64,000 nt of DNA from Lachnospiraceae bacterium (GCA_022794265.1 JAAWEK010000009.1:1-64000); one strand, 5' to 3'; positions 45,030 through 54,547 are shown, numbered from the stretch's first letter. The notes: generated by a model not told the origin, from the sequence alone. Program-made: numbers and translations.

Positions 45030-45290
45030 TCAGAATACAGCAGATGGGGAAGTCTTCGGGTACAGACCGGCGACTTTCGGAAAAAGCCTGAAAAGTTCTT
45101 AGTGTTCTGCTGTAGTATTCAGCTATTGCCTGACACGGACGTCAGGCAAAGTCAACAGTGAGGCATGGACGCCGAATTGTTGACGGTAGCGTCCGCCTTC
45201 GAATACCTAACGCAGAACACTTAGAACTTTCAGGTTTTTGGAGAGGAGCCGGTCTGTGCCCGAAGACTTCCCCATCTGCGTCCGGCTGGC
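45030..45290 (+). repeat. Large structured repeat, copy E3
   Basis: Complete copy. Outer arms CAGATGGGGAAGTCTTCGGG (45041-45060) and CCCGAAGACTTCCCCATCTG (45259-45278) pair fully and continue inward. The inner arm AGTTCTTAGTGTTCTGC pairs with GCAGAACACTTAGAACT. The core (about 45119-45220) has GCCTGAC / GTCAGGC and GTCAACA / TGTTGAC hairpins. One T opposite G in the outer stem pairs only in plus-strand RNA. It ends 45 bp before the CapA-like gene. Confidence 0.82.
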
Positions 45291-45334
45291 CAATCCACAA
45301 ACATACACACAATTAACCAAAAGGAGAACCACCT

Positions 45335-46501
45335 ATGAACCGCTTCAAAAAACACATTTTATTTATTTCCAGTTTCCTCGCCCTTATTATTATTGCTATA
45401 TTGGGCATTCAATATGTAAATAACACTTCGAAACCGGCAAAAGATACCATATCAGTGAATGAAAATATCTCTGAATCCACTATCAGTTCAGAGACAGATT
45501 CTTCTGATATACAAGTCCCGGATTCGGAAACAGAAACTACCACAGAACCACTTACTTCTCCTCCGGAACCCTATTCACCGGTTACCATTGCCATGACCGG
45601 AGATATTTTACTGTCTGACCGTCTGTATCAAAGGTATTGTGAGGGAGGCATTACGGGTTTTATCTCTCCTTTGATTGCAGATACACTGGCAAATGCGGAT
45701 ATCACATTTATTAATCAGGAATTTCCATTCAGCAACCGCGGAACACCAGAACCCGGAAAAGAATATACCTACTGTGTTCCAACCTCTTATGCCCATATTT
45801 TCCCGGAAATGGGTGTAGATATCGTTTCCTTGTCAAACAATCATACTTTGGATTATGGACAGGATGCTTTATTAGACACTTTCACTGTATTGGATGAAAT
45901 TGGAATTGATTATATTGGAGCCGGCCCGGATTTAAACCGTGCCAGACAATTGATTACAAAAGAAGTCCGCGGAAAAACCATAGGGTTTCTTGCCGCTTCC
46001 AGAGTCGTACCCAGCGGGGAATGGTATGCCAGAAATGCCGGAGAAGGATATGATGCACGGGCCGGGGTTTTTACAACCTATGATTCTGCCGCTTTGTGCC
46101 AGGAAATCAGAACGGCAAAAGAAAAATGTGATGTGGTCATTGTATATGCCCACTGGGGAATTGAACGCCAGGAAGTGGCGGCCGACTATCAGCGTATTCT
46201 GGCAAAAGATTACATCGATGCAGGTGCGGACCTGGTGGTTGGAAGTCATGCCCATGTGATGCAGGGTGTGGAATATTATAAAGATATTCCTATTGTATAT
46301 GGTCTTGGGAATTTTCTTTTCAGCAATTATTATTCACGTACTACTGTTTTAACCGTGACCATTGATGAAACCAATAAATGCTCCATCTCATTTCTTCCCT
46401 GCAAAAGTCAGACCTATTATACTTCAGAATGTGATGCTGCCGGCCAGAAAGAATTTTTCTCATTTCTAAACCGTGTTTCCTTTGATGTTACATTCGATTA
46501 G
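45335..46501 (+). CDS. CapA-family metallophosphatase-like protein
   Basis: Membrane-anchored protein of 388 residues: TM at about 8-27, a Ser/Thr/Glu-rich linker to 80, then a PGA_cap (CapA) domain: IAMTGDILLSDR, FINQEFPFSNRGTP, VSLSNNHTLDYG, IVYAHWGIE, LVVGSHAHVMQGVEYY and YGLGNFLF. CapA proteins take part in poly-gamma-glutamate export or act as wall phosphoesterases. No capB/capC is nearby, so a poly-glutamate role is not supported here. AAGGAG lies 7 nt upstream. Its stop abuts the stop of convergent traX. Confidence 0.88.
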   Translation: MNRFKKHILFISSFLALIIIAILGIQYVNNTSKPAKDTISVNENISESTISSETDSSDIQVPDSETETTTEPLTSPPEPYSPVTIAMTGDILLSDRLYQRYCEGGITGFISPLIADTLANADITFINQEFPFSNRGTPEPGKEYTYCVPTSYAHIFPEMGVDIVSLSNNHTLDYGQDALLDTFTVLDEIGIDYIGAGPDLNRARQLITKEVRGKTIGFLAASRVVPSGEWYARNAGEGYDARAGVFTTYDSAALCQEIRTAKEKCDVVIVYAHWGIERQEVAADYQRILAKDYIDAGADLVVGSHAHVMQGVEYYKDIPIVYGLGNFLFSNYYSRTTVLTVTIDETNKCSISFLPCKSQTYYTSECDAAGQKEFFSFLNRVSFDVTFD

Positions 46502-47209
46502 CTATAAGTGAATCGCTATCATCCAAAGCAATATCAGATGAACAGGATAATACCAGTAAAAAAGATATTTGAACTTCTTACAGCCCATGCTGCCATTATA
46601 CAGATAAACCGGCAGCATGGCAGCTACCGCATATCCCTGAATATCTCCCAGCAGCCGGATATTGATATAGGACTGAAAAAGCAGATTCATAAAAAAATTA
46701 TTCTCCATAAGAAAGAAACAATAAATCATAAGAATTCCGTAAAAACTATAGTCTGTTTTCAGCACTTCTGCCGACAAGGCAGTGAAAATAACTGCCGCTC
46801 CTTCCAAAGCCCCATTCATAACCGGAGATGCCGTTTTACCATAAGTCCGAAGCAGGGTAATTAATTCCATCATCAATAATCCCAATAACAAAGTAAAAAA
46901 TACATTCTGGGCTTCCTTCTGAAAAATCGTCCCAAAAAATGCCAGATTAAAAGGAATTTCTGAAAGAAACGCAAATACTGCCAGCCGTCCAATATATTTT
47001 TTTACATTTGAAGTATTTCGAAATCCGTGAACCAGCAGAAAACAATAGATTGGAAATGCCAGTCTTCCAATAATCCGCATCCAGATACAATCCGGCAATA
47101 GAACAGCACCTGTATGGTCTATGGTCATTGATAGTACAGCAAGTATTTTTAATTTATACGTATCAAACACTCGTATTCGATTCCGAAAATCGGAAAACTT
47201 CTTTTCCAT
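46502..47209 (-). CDS. TraX-family membrane protein
   Basis: Membrane protein of 235 residues with about seven TMs. LKILAVLSMTIDHTGAVLLP is the TraX opening motif; IIGRLAFPIYCFLLVHGFRN and LAVFAFLSEIPFNLAFFG follow. TraX acetylates F-pilin in plasmids, but chromosomal Firmicutes members are likely acyltransferases of unknown substrate. No conjugation genes are near. It starts 2 bp after the stop of the GH13-like gene. Confidence 0.88.
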   Translation of the reverse strand: MEKKFSDFRNRIRVFDTYKLKILAVLSMTIDHTGAVLLPDCIWMRIIGRLAFPIYCFLLVHGFRNTSNVKKYIGRLAVFAFLSEIPFNLAFFGTIFQKEAQNVFFTLLLGLLMMELITLLRTYGKTASPVMNGALEGAAVIFTALSAEVLKTDYSFYGILMIYCFFLMENNFFMNLLFQSYINIRLLGDIQGYAVAAMLPVYLYNGSMGCKKFKYLFYWYYPVHLILLWMIAIHL

Positions 47210-47211
47210 AT

Positions 47212-49221
47212 CTAATTTTCTTCTTTCCTTTTTCTTTTCAAGATTTTCCCTCTTTTTTTATTTTGTGCTTCAATAGCTTTAACCGCTTCTTCCTCTGCCA
47301 GTCTCTTACGCTGTTCCATCATTAAACGTTCCCGTTTTTCCGCTTCCGAATCAACCATGCTTGACAAAACAACTACAGACCGGGGCGGCACCGTCAGATA
47401 TCTGTGATTATCCGGTTCACCGTCGGATAAATCCTGTATATCCTCAGCTGTCGTGAAATCCAGTTTCCATTTCTTATTACGTCCTGCCGTCGGTACTCCC
47501 AGTTTACGGCTCTCCCAATGCATATTAAAAGCAATGTAGATATTCTCTTCTGAATTCTTACCTGCCAGCCGGCAATAACTACCATTCAGCATAACCCCGA
47601 AACATCTTGCAAATATATCCGTATCCAGGCTCCAGGTACGCTCGGAATGATATGAAATATCCGGCATCCCAAGGGAACGGTAATCTTTTACCTGAAGCTG
47701 TTTATCCATATGTAAAATATTGTGTTCTTTCCTGTATTGAATCAGACGTTTTGTATAATCCAACAGCCAGGCATTCTTCTTTACCAGTCTCCAGTCCAGC
47801 CAGGATACTTCATTGTCCTGACAATATGGGTTATTATTTCCGCCACAGGAATTTCCGAATTCATCTCCGGCATAAATCAATGGCGTACCCTGGCTTAACA
47901 TCAGCATTGCCATTGCATTTTTAAGCTGCCGCTTTCTCAGTTCCATAACACTTTTCCGCTTTGTCTCACCTTCAAACCCACAGTTCCAGCTATAGTCTGC
48001 CTCACTGCCATCCTTATTATATTCTCCGTTTTCTTCATTATGCTTTCTGTCATAGGATACCATATCCATCATGGTAAGAGAATCATTACTGGCCATATAA
48101 TTTATGGCTGCCGCATAATCTTTGTTATAGCGGAACCGGAATGCCATATCGTTGACCTGTCCCTCATCGCCTTTTAAAAATTTTCTGGCGGTATTCATAA
48201 ATACCTGATTATATTCGCCTAAATGTTTAAATTTAGAATGATTATCACTGTCAAAACCATAACTGATTATCTTGGTTCTGGACAGATAAGGATCAGCGCT
48301 GATGGCTCCCCGGACATCATTATCCATACCACAATGAATGGCATCGATATGATAATTGAATACCCAGTGTCTGAAACAGTCCATCATATAAGAAGGCGTC
48401 ACTTCCCTTCCAAAATAAAATTCCATACAGACCTCAATACCATTCCGATGCAGTTCCCGGACCATGGTTTTAAACTCCTTAATGGCTCCGGCAGAATCTT
48501 TTTTCCAGGAATATGCTGCCTTCGGCATAAAATAATCCGCATCACGATAGCCCCAGAAATCCACCTTCCTGGCTTTCAGCATTTCTTCATTGCTCAGATG
48601 AATTCTTGGTTCATACCGGCTTACCGTATCTTCAATGACTTCATTAAACTCATAAGCCGGCATAAGCTCCACCATGGTCACGCCCAAATCCTTCAAATAG
48701 TCAATCTTATCCAGGATTCCCATAAAAGTTCCTTTTTTTCTGGAACCGGAATATCGTCCCATGGTAAATCCCCGGACATGAAGTCTGTAAATCAGGGAGT
48801 CCGAAAATTCATAATTCAGTCTCCGGTCTCCGCTCCAGTCAAACTTATCATAATAAAATCCTGAAGTCTTCTTATTTAAATCCGTTTCTCCGAATTCAGT
48901 GGCTCCATGAATCAGCGCCGCATATGGGTCAGTGATTATCTTATTATCTATCCTGTAATTGTATTCAAAAGATTTGGGAGAAATTCCCCTGACCAGCATT
49001 GCATATATATTACCAAACCGCATCTCTTCAGTAAAAACAATCTCTGTGGCAATTTTTCTCGTACCTTTATCATATAAAATCAGAGAACAGTTCTTAACAT
49101 TCTCTGTAACGATTAATGCAAAATTTATTCCACCGTCTGTCTTTGCAGCTCCCAGCTGCATGGGATTTCCTATTTCTATCTTGTAATTCAGTTCTTTATT
49201 TCTAACAGTATTTTCTGCCAT
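47212..49221 (-). CDS. GH13-like (GlgX/isoamylase-type) protein, catalytic residues lost
   Basis: Protein of 669 residues related to glycogen debranching enzymes: an N-terminal CBM48-like domain to about 145, a barrel (VTMVELMPAYEFNEV) and a C-terminal beta domain. The four catalytic regions are altered: region I is MEFYFG instead of DVVxNH; region II is HIDAIHCGMD instead of VDGFRFDLA; the acid/base Glu is gone (TKIISYGFDSD for LIAEAWD); and region IV has SND for the HD pair. About 50 residues after region I are missing. Flanking parts (DMVSYDRKHNEENGE, GTPLIYAGDEFGNS) are well kept, so it is probably a non-catalytic regulator or binding protein. Start at 49221. Confidence 0.85.
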   Translation of the reverse strand: MAENTVRNKELNYKIEIGNPMQLGAAKTDGGINFALIVTENVKNCSLILYDKGTRKIATEIVFTEEMRFGNIYAMLVRGISPKSFEYNYRIDNKIITDPYAALIHGATEFGETDLNKKTSGFYYDKFDWSGDRRLNYEFSDSLIYRLHVRGFTMGRYSGSRKKGTFMGILDKIDYLKDLGVTMVELMPAYEFNEVIEDTVSRYEPRIHLSNEEMLKARKVDFWGYRDADYFMPKAAYSWKKDSAGAIKEFKTMVRELHRNGIEVCMEFYFGREVTPSYMMDCFRHWVFNYHIDAIHCGMDNDVRGAISADPYLSRTKIISYGFDSDNHSKFKHLGEYNQVFMNTARKFLKGDEGQVNDMAFRFRYNKDYAAAINYMASNDSLTMMDMVSYDRKHNEENGEYNKDGSEADYSWNCGFEGETKRKSVMELRKRQLKNAMAMLMLSQGTPLIYAGDEFGNSCGGNNNPYCQDNEVSWLDWRLVKKNAWLLDYTKRLIQYRKEHNILHMDKQLQVKDYRSLGMPDISYHSERTWSLDTDIFARCFGVMLNGSYCRLAGKNSEENIYIAFNMHWESRKLGVPTAGRNKKWKLDFTTAEDIQDLSDGEPDNHRYLTVPPRSVVVLSSMVDSEAEKRERLMMEQRKRLAEEEAVKAIEAQNKKRGKILKRKRKEEN

Positions 49222-49324
49222 TTTCCGCACCAATCTTACAATCCTTCCAACATGTATTATATACCAATTATAGCCTATCCACCTCCAAATCACAAGAACA
49301 TTTCAAAAGTCAGGTAAAAATAGC

Positions 49325-49352
49325 TTGCAAAATGCTTAATTTACTGTAAAAT
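49325..49352 (+). promoter_or_regulatory. Promoter of the ABC-F gene
   Basis: TTGCAA (49325-49330), 16-nt spacer, TAAAAT (49347-49352), about 52 nt before the start codon. Confidence 0.5.
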
Positions 49353-49404
49353 AGGAAAGGAAAGCGTTTAATTCATATATAGATAAAAAGGAAGGTATAG
49401 CAAT

Positions 49405-51039
49405 ATGATAAGTGCAAATAATATTACTTTGAGAATTGGAAAAAAAGCATTATTCGAAGAAGTTAATATAAAATTTACAGAAGGGAACTGTTATGGTCTG
49501 ATTGGTGCAAACGGTGCAGGAAAATCCACTTTTTTAAAGATTCTTTCCGGCCAGATAGATTCCACAAACGGAGATATCGTTATTACTCCTGGACAGCGTC
49601 TCTCATTCCTGCAGCAGGATCATTTCAAATATGATGAATATACGGTTCTGGACACTGTCATCATGGGCAATGCCAGACTTTATGAAATCATGAAAGAAAA
49701 AGAAAAAATTTATGCCAAAGAGGATTTCTCGGAAGAGGACGGTATTTTAGCCGGTAAACTGGAAGAAGAATTTGCAAACATGAACGGCTGGGAGGCGGAA
49801 TCGGATGCCGCTACCCTGTTAAACGGTCTGGGCATTGAAACTGATCATCATTATAAATATTTAAAAGAACTGACCGGAAGCCAGAAAGTAAAGGTACTGC
49901 TGGCACAGGCATTATTCGGTAATCCTGATATTCTTCTTCTGGATGAGCCCACCAACCATCTGGACCTGGATGCCATTGCCTGGCTGGAAGAATTCCTAAT
50001 CAACTTTGAAAACACGGTTATCGTCGTTTCCCATGACCGGTACTTCCTGAATAAAGTCTGTACGCATATTGCAGATATTGACTATGGAAAAATTCAGCTT
50101 TATGCCGGTAACTATGATTTCTGGTATGAATCCAGCCAGCTGATTATGAAGCAGCGAAAGGAAGCCAATAAAAAGAAGGAAGAACAGATTAAGGAACTGC
50201 AGGAATTTATTCAGCGGTTCAGCGCCAATGCTTCCAAATCCAAACAGGCAACCTCCAGAAAACGGGCATTGGAAAAAATTGAACTGGATGATATCCGTCC
50301 TTCCAGCAGAAAATATCCTTATATTGATTTCCGTCCAAATCGTGAAATCGGCAATGAAGTGCTGACTGTAGAACATTTATCCAAAACCATTGACGGTGTA
50401 AAAATTCTGGACGATATTTCCTTTATTGTAGGGCGGGAAGATAAAATTGCTTTTGTTGGTTCCAATGAAATCGCAAAAACCACATTATTCCGTATTCTGA
50501 CCGGAGATTTGGAGCCGGATGAAGGTTCCTATAAATGGGGCGTTACTACTACACAGGCTTATTTCCCAAAGGACAGTACAAAGGAATTCGATAACGATTA
50601 TTCCATTGTTGACTGGCTGACCGGATATTCCGAGATTAAAGATGCTACTTATGTCCGTGGCTTTCTGGGACGAATGTTATTTGCCGGAGATGATGGTGTG
50701 AAAAAAGTCAAGGTTTTATCCGGAGGTGAGAAAGTAAGATGTCTGTTATCCAAAATGATGATTAGCGGTGCAAATATTCTGATTTTGGATGAACCGACCA
50801 ACCATCTGGACATGGAATCCATTACGGCATTGAATAACGGACTGATTAAATTCCCAGGTGTGGTTTTATTTGCTTCCCATGACCATCAGTTTGTACAAAC
50901 CACTGCCAACCGGATTATGGAGATTGTGAACGGAAGTCTTATTGACAAAATTACAACTTATGACGAGTATCTTGCCAATGATGAACTGGCAAGAAAACGT
51001 CAGGTATATTCCATGGATGAACAGGATAGTGATAATTAA
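49405..51039 (+). CDS. ABC-F family ATPase (YkpA/YbiT-like)
   Basis: Cytosolic protein of 544 residues with two ABC domains and no TM, acting on the ribosome as translation factors of this family do. Domain 1: Walker A GANGAGKST, signature LTGSQ, Walker B LLLDEPTNHLDLDAI. A charged linker follows (KQRKEANKKKEEQIKELQEF). Domain 2: GSNEIAKTT, signature LSGGEKVR, ILILDEPTNHLDMESI. The second Walker A is degenerate (NEIAK for NGxGK), which I believe is common in this subgroup. Resistance is not implied. The stop overlaps the next start (TAATG). Confidence 0.93.
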   Translation: MISANNITLRIGKKALFEEVNIKFTEGNCYGLIGANGAGKSTFLKILSGQIDSTNGDIVITPGQRLSFLQQDHFKYDEYTVLDTVIMGNARLYEIMKEKEKIYAKEDFSEEDGILAGKLEEEFANMNGWEAESDAATLLNGLGIETDHHYKYLKELTGSQKVKVLLAQALFGNPDILLLDEPTNHLDLDAIAWLEEFLINFENTVIVVSHDRYFLNKVCTHIADIDYGKIQLYAGNYDFWYESSQLIMKQRKEANKKKEEQIKELQEFIQRFSANASKSKQATSRKRALEKIELDDIRPSSRKYPYIDFRPNREIGNEVLTVEHLSKTIDGVKILDDISFIVGREDKIAFVGSNEIAKTTLFRILTGDLEPDEGSYKWGVTTTQAYFPKDSTKEFDNDYSIVDWLTGYSEIKDATYVRGFLGRMLFAGDDGVKKVKVLSGGEKVRCLLSKMMISGANILILDEPTNHLDMESITALNNGLIKFPGVVLFASHDHQFVQTTANRIMEIVNGSLIDKITTYDEYLANDELARKRQVYSMDEQDSDN

Positions 51040-51890
51040 TGAAATATATAGATTTGCATGTACATTCCACAGCTTCGGATGGCTCCTTAACGCCATCCGA
51101 ACTTGTTAATTATGCAATTGCTAAAGATTTATGCGCCTTTGCACTGACAGACCATGATACCACCGCCGGAATCGAAGAGGCACAAATTGAAGCCGGACGT
51201 ATCAATACCGCAGCCGGACAGACCATATTACAGGTGATTCCCGGTATAGAATTATCCGCGGAATATGAAGGAAAAGATATTCATATCCTGGGACTGAACA
51301 TTAACCATACTGACCCCGGTTTTCTGGAACAGCTGGAGCAATTTCAAAAAACCAGACTCGCAAGAAACCAAAAGATGATTGAACTGTTAAACCTCAACGG
51401 ATTCAATATTACACCGGAAAGAATTAAAAAACGTTTCGGAAATGCGGTGATTACCAGAGCCCACTATGCAATTCTTATGATAGAAGGCGGTTATGTTAAG
51501 GATAAAGACGTTGCTTTTCATAAATACCTGAATCCGGGTTGTCCATGTTATGTGCCAAGAACCAAAGTATCCGTTACCGATGCGGTTAAGATTATTTTAA
51601 AAGCAGAAGGAAAACCGGTCCTCGCCCATCCCCTGTTGTATAAACTCACCATACGGGAATTGGAACATCTGGTATCCCTGTTAAAAACGGCAGGTTTACA
51701 AGGTATAGAAGCAATATACTCCGCTAATAAATGGGACGATGAATCCCGAATGAAACAACTGGCAAAAAAATATGATTTATTTATTACCGGAGGAACGGAT
51801 TTTCATGGAACAGCAAAACCCACACTGGATTTAGGGGTGGGATATGGAAATATGCAGATTTCCTCCGAACTTCTGGAATCTATATTATAA
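51039..51890 (+). CDS. PHP-domain phosphoesterase (TrpH/RNase AM-like)
   Basis: Metal-dependent phosphoesterase of 283 residues. Metal ligands are seen in DLHVHSTASDGSLTPSELV, LTDHDTTAGIEEA, VIPGIELSAEY, PVLAHP and GGTDFHG. It resembles the 3',5'-nucleotide bisphosphate phosphatase / 5'-3' exoribonuclease AM group. Its ATG overlaps the ABC-F stop, so the two are translationally coupled, and a terminator follows. Confidence 0.92.
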   Translation: MKYIDLHVHSTASDGSLTPSELVNYAIAKDLCAFALTDHDTTAGIEEAQIEAGRINTAAGQTILQVIPGIELSAEYEGKDIHILGLNINHTDPGFLEQLEQFQKTRLARNQKMIELLNLNGFNITPERIKKRFGNAVITRAHYAILMIEGGYVKDKDVAFHKYLNPGCPCYVPRTKVSVTDAVKIILKAEGKPVLAHPLLYKLTIRELEHLVSLLKTAGLQGIEAIYSANKWDDESRMKQLAKKYDLFITGGTDFHGTAKPTLDLGVGYGNMQISSELLESIL

Positions 51891-51920
51891 CAGCTGACTG
51901 TCTCCCAGTCAGCTGTTTTT
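51889..51920. terminator. Terminator after the PHP gene
   Basis: AACAGCTGACTG-TCTCC-CAGTCAGCTGTT stem followed by TTTTT, between convergent genes. Confidence 0.9.
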
Positions 51921-51932
51921 CATTCCATCCTT

Positions 51933-52457
51933 TTAATTTCCCTCATATTTAATCACCGATTCCACCCGGTACCCCTTTAACTTCTCCCTTCCTTTTAATC
52001 CTTCCAGCTCCATTAAAAAGCAAATCGCCGCTACTTCTCCGCCCACTTCTTCAACCAGCTGAATAATTGCATCTATGGTACCGCCAGTTGCAATCAAATC
52101 ATCAACGATTACAACTTTTTGTCCCGGCAAAATGGCATCCCTGTGCATTTCAAGTACGGCAGTACCGTATTCCAGCTCATATTCCCGCTCTACGGTTGCA
52201 CATGGAAGCTTTCCCTTTTTGCGTACCGGAACAAAAGGCTTATGTAAATTATAGGCAATCGGCACGCCAAAAATAAATCCTCTGGATTCGGGACCTACAA
52301 TCACATCAAAATCCAAATCCTGAATACTATCCTGCATTAAATCAATCGCCAGATGCAGCCCATCCGCATCCTGCAACACTGAAGTAACATCCCGGAAAAT
52401 AATACCTTCCTGTGGAAAGTTAGTAATACTTCTTACATATTCATCGATTTTCTTCAT
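51933..52457 (-). CDS. apt: Adenine phosphoribosyltransferase
   Basis: Purine salvage enzyme, 174 residues: adenine + PRPP to AMP. VGPESRGFIFGVPIAYNL is the base-binding part, PVRKKGKLP the flexible loop and VVIVDDLIATGGT the PRPP loop. It is 150 bp after recJ on the same strand. The gap holds a hairpin (TATCACAG / CTGTGATA, 52475-52496) just before the start and no strong ribosome site. Confidence 0.96.
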   Translation of the reverse strand: MKKIDEYVRSITNFPQEGIIFRDVTSVLQDADGLHLAIDLMQDSIQDLDFDVIVGPESRGFIFGVPIAYNLHKPFVPVRKKGKLPCATVEREYELEYGTAVLEMHRDAILPGQKVVIVDDLIATGGTIDAIIQLVEEVGGEVAAICFLMELEGLKGREKLKGYRVESVIKYEGN

Positions 52458-52607
52458 TTTTAATACCCATGCATATCACAGACCTGCCTGTGATACTGCC
52501 CTGTTAAATAAACTAAAAGAAGGGCATTTCGCAATTTTCCTTTCTTTTGATAATATCTTTCAACCTTCATTCTTTAAAATACATACATTTATTTATATAC
52601 CTTTATT

Positions 52608-54434
52608 TTAACATAGGTATCTTTTTATCACAACTCTAATATTTTTTAATCCGTTATATTCATTGATTTCCGGATAATAGATTACCGATAACTGAACATT
52701 ATTATTATAGCCCTGAAACAGCCCGTCAATCTGGTTTTCTGTATATTTCTCCAGAAGTCCCTGCCGGAATTCCTCTTCAGTTTCAAACAGAACCGCTTCC
52801 ATCGGTGTGCCGTTTGTATTGGTGACATTCATCATAATTACGTTTTTATTTTTTCCTCTGACCTGCAGCCGGTTTATAGCTGCAATTTTATCTGCAAATA
52901 CCGGTTTTTCGTTTCCCTTACCAAAGGGTTCCAGCAATTTTAACTCATCAATGAGGCGTTGGGAAATATGTTCAAAGGGTAGCGCAACATCAATCCATAC
53001 TTTTCTTGCCATCATTTCTTCCGTTAGGTTACAGTTTTCATTAAGTGTCTTACGGAAAAGTTCTATATTTTCTTTTGGCAGCGACAGTCCGGCTGCCATA
53101 CTGTGTCCTCCGAATTTACTTAAACAACGGACAGTTGCATTGGTCATAACAAGATTGTCAAACATATGATAACCTTCGATGGAACGGCCGGAACCTTTGA
53201 CGCCGTCTGCTGAATCCGTTAACACAAATACCGGTTTGTTATACTTTTCCCGCAGTCTTCCGGCAATAATACCTGCCAAAGACTCATGACATTGGTTCAG
53301 ATAAAGCACTAATACCCTGTCCTCCTGTAGCTCTACAGAATCTTCAATTAATTTTACGGCTTTCTCCGTGAATTCAGTAGTCATGTTTTTCCGCAATTCA
53401 TTGATATCTTTCAGTTCTGCTGCCAACTCTGCTGCAATAGCCGGAGTTTCGGCCATAAACAAACGGAATGCCAGTCTTGCAGTCTCTAATCGTCCTCCGG
53501 CATTAATACATGGTCCCAGAATAAATCCGATATGATAAGAAGTTATTTCCTTTTCCTCCAGATGATTTACGGCAATCAGTGCCTGGAGTCCGTAATTATC
53601 TGTTTTTTTTATGTTTTCCAGCCCGTATCGCACCAGTATCCTGTTTTCTCCTGTTAAATCTACAATATCTCCAACAGTGGCTATTGCTGCAAATACATAA
53701 TATTTCTTTAATCTTTCTTCACCCTGTTCCGCCTTCAGCCGGCCGCCTTCCTTTCCATCATTCTGCTTTTTTATATAATCCAGCAATGCAATCACAAGCT
53801 TCAGCGCTACTCCTGCCCCACACAAATCTTTAAAAGGGTACCCGCAGTCTTCCTGTTTGGGATTTACCACTGCATCTGCTTTCGGCAGAATATAACTGCG
53901 TTTCTCTCCCTGATCTATAAACGGTACCTCATGGTGGTCGGTTATAATTACTTCCATACCAAGACTTTTGGCATATTCAACAGGAATTTCAGCAGCTATG
54001 CCGTTATCACAGGTAATAATCATCTGTACCCCATCGTCAAAGGATTGCTTTATCAGTCTTTCATTTACCCCATACCCATCTTTCACCCGCTCCGGCACAT
54101 CAAAATCCACATTGGCGCCTATGGTTTTCAGCAGATCCGTTAATATATATCCGGAACAGACTCCGTCAATATCGTAATCACCGATGACCCGGATTCGTTT
54201 TTCTGATACAACGGCATCATAGATTATGCTCACGGCCTTATCCATATCCTTAAGCAGAAATGGAGAGTTCATATTCCGAATATCTCCCCGGAGATACTCA
54301 TTATATTCTTCCATGGTACAGTGATTTCTGTTACGGATAACTCTTGCCGTAATTGGCGTAATTCCGAATATTTTCCCCAATTCTTCAAAATCTGCTTTTT
54401 TACCCTGCACACGCCAAACTTCCTGTATATCCAT
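52608..54434 (-). CDS. recJ: Single-stranded-DNA-specific exonuclease RecJ
   Basis: 5'-3' exonuclease for recombination and mismatch repair; 608 residues. DHH motifs: RVIGDYDIDGVCSGYI, MIITCDNGIAAEIP, VIITDHHEVPF, GPCINAGGRL. DHHA1: CLSKFGGHSMAAGLSLP. A C-terminal OB-like domain follows. I chose the ATG at 54434 with AAAGGA 7 nt upstream. recJ-apt linkage is common in Clostridia. Confidence 0.95.
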   Translation of the reverse strand: MDIQEVWRVQGKKADFEELGKIFGITPITARVIRNRNHCTMEEYNEYLRGDIRNMNSPFLLKDMDKAVSIIYDAVVSEKRIRVIGDYDIDGVCSGYILTDLLKTIGANVDFDVPERVKDGYGVNERLIKQSFDDGVQMIITCDNGIAAEIPVEYAKSLGMEVIITDHHEVPFIDQGEKRSYILPKADAVVNPKQEDCGYPFKDLCGAGVALKLVIALLDYIKKQNDGKEGGRLKAEQGEERLKKYYVFAAIATVGDIVDLTGENRILVRYGLENIKKTDNYGLQALIAVNHLEEKEITSYHIGFILGPCINAGGRLETARLAFRLFMAETPAIAAELAAELKDINELRKNMTTEFTEKAVKLIEDSVELQEDRVLVLYLNQCHESLAGIIAGRLREKYNKPVFVLTDSADGVKGSGRSIEGYHMFDNLVMTNATVRCLSKFGGHSMAAGLSLPKENIELFRKTLNENCNLTEEMMARKVWIDVALPFEHISQRLIDELKLLEPFGKGNEKPVFADKIAAINRLQVRGKNKNVIMMNVTNTNGTPMEAVLFETEEEFRQGLLEKYTENQIDGLFQGYNNNVQLSVIYYPEINEYNGLKNIRVVIKRYLC

Positions 54435-54473
54435 ATGTAATCCTTTCTTCCATGATATTTGGTTTCTCAATTA

Positions 54474-54532
54474 CAAAAAACCACCGCATAAGCCATGACA
54501 CTAAATACCATGACCTCTGTTGCGATGGCTTT
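54474..54532 (-). terminator. Terminator after secDF
   Basis: On the minus strand AAGCCATCGCA pairs with TGCGGTGGTTT (two G-U pairs) and a T-run follows. It separates secDF from recJ. Confidence 0.7.
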
Positions 54533-54547
54533 ACTTTTTATTTTTCT

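Larger units (their letters stand above)
44475..45334. other. Gene-free region holding two structured repeats
   Basis: No supported gene in 860 bp. It holds repeat copies E2 (minus) and E3 (plus), oriented away from each other, with about 125 bp of AT-rich sequence between them. That spacer contains TTTTTCTAAATA twice (near 44921 and 44980) and ACAAATTTTTTGT, a small palindrome. Reading frames at 44648-44875 and 45238-45423 lie within repeat arms and are not genes. Confidence 0.7.

Noticed and set aside
46502-47209. TraX as evidence of a conjugative element
   Set aside because: No relaxase, coupling protein or transfer genes nearby; chromosomal TraX-family acyltransferases are common in Firmicutes.
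49405-51039. ABC-F protein as an antibiotic-resistance determinant
   Set aside because: Sequence is YkpA/YbiT-like, a housekeeping subgroup; no resistance-type linker or leader peptide seen.
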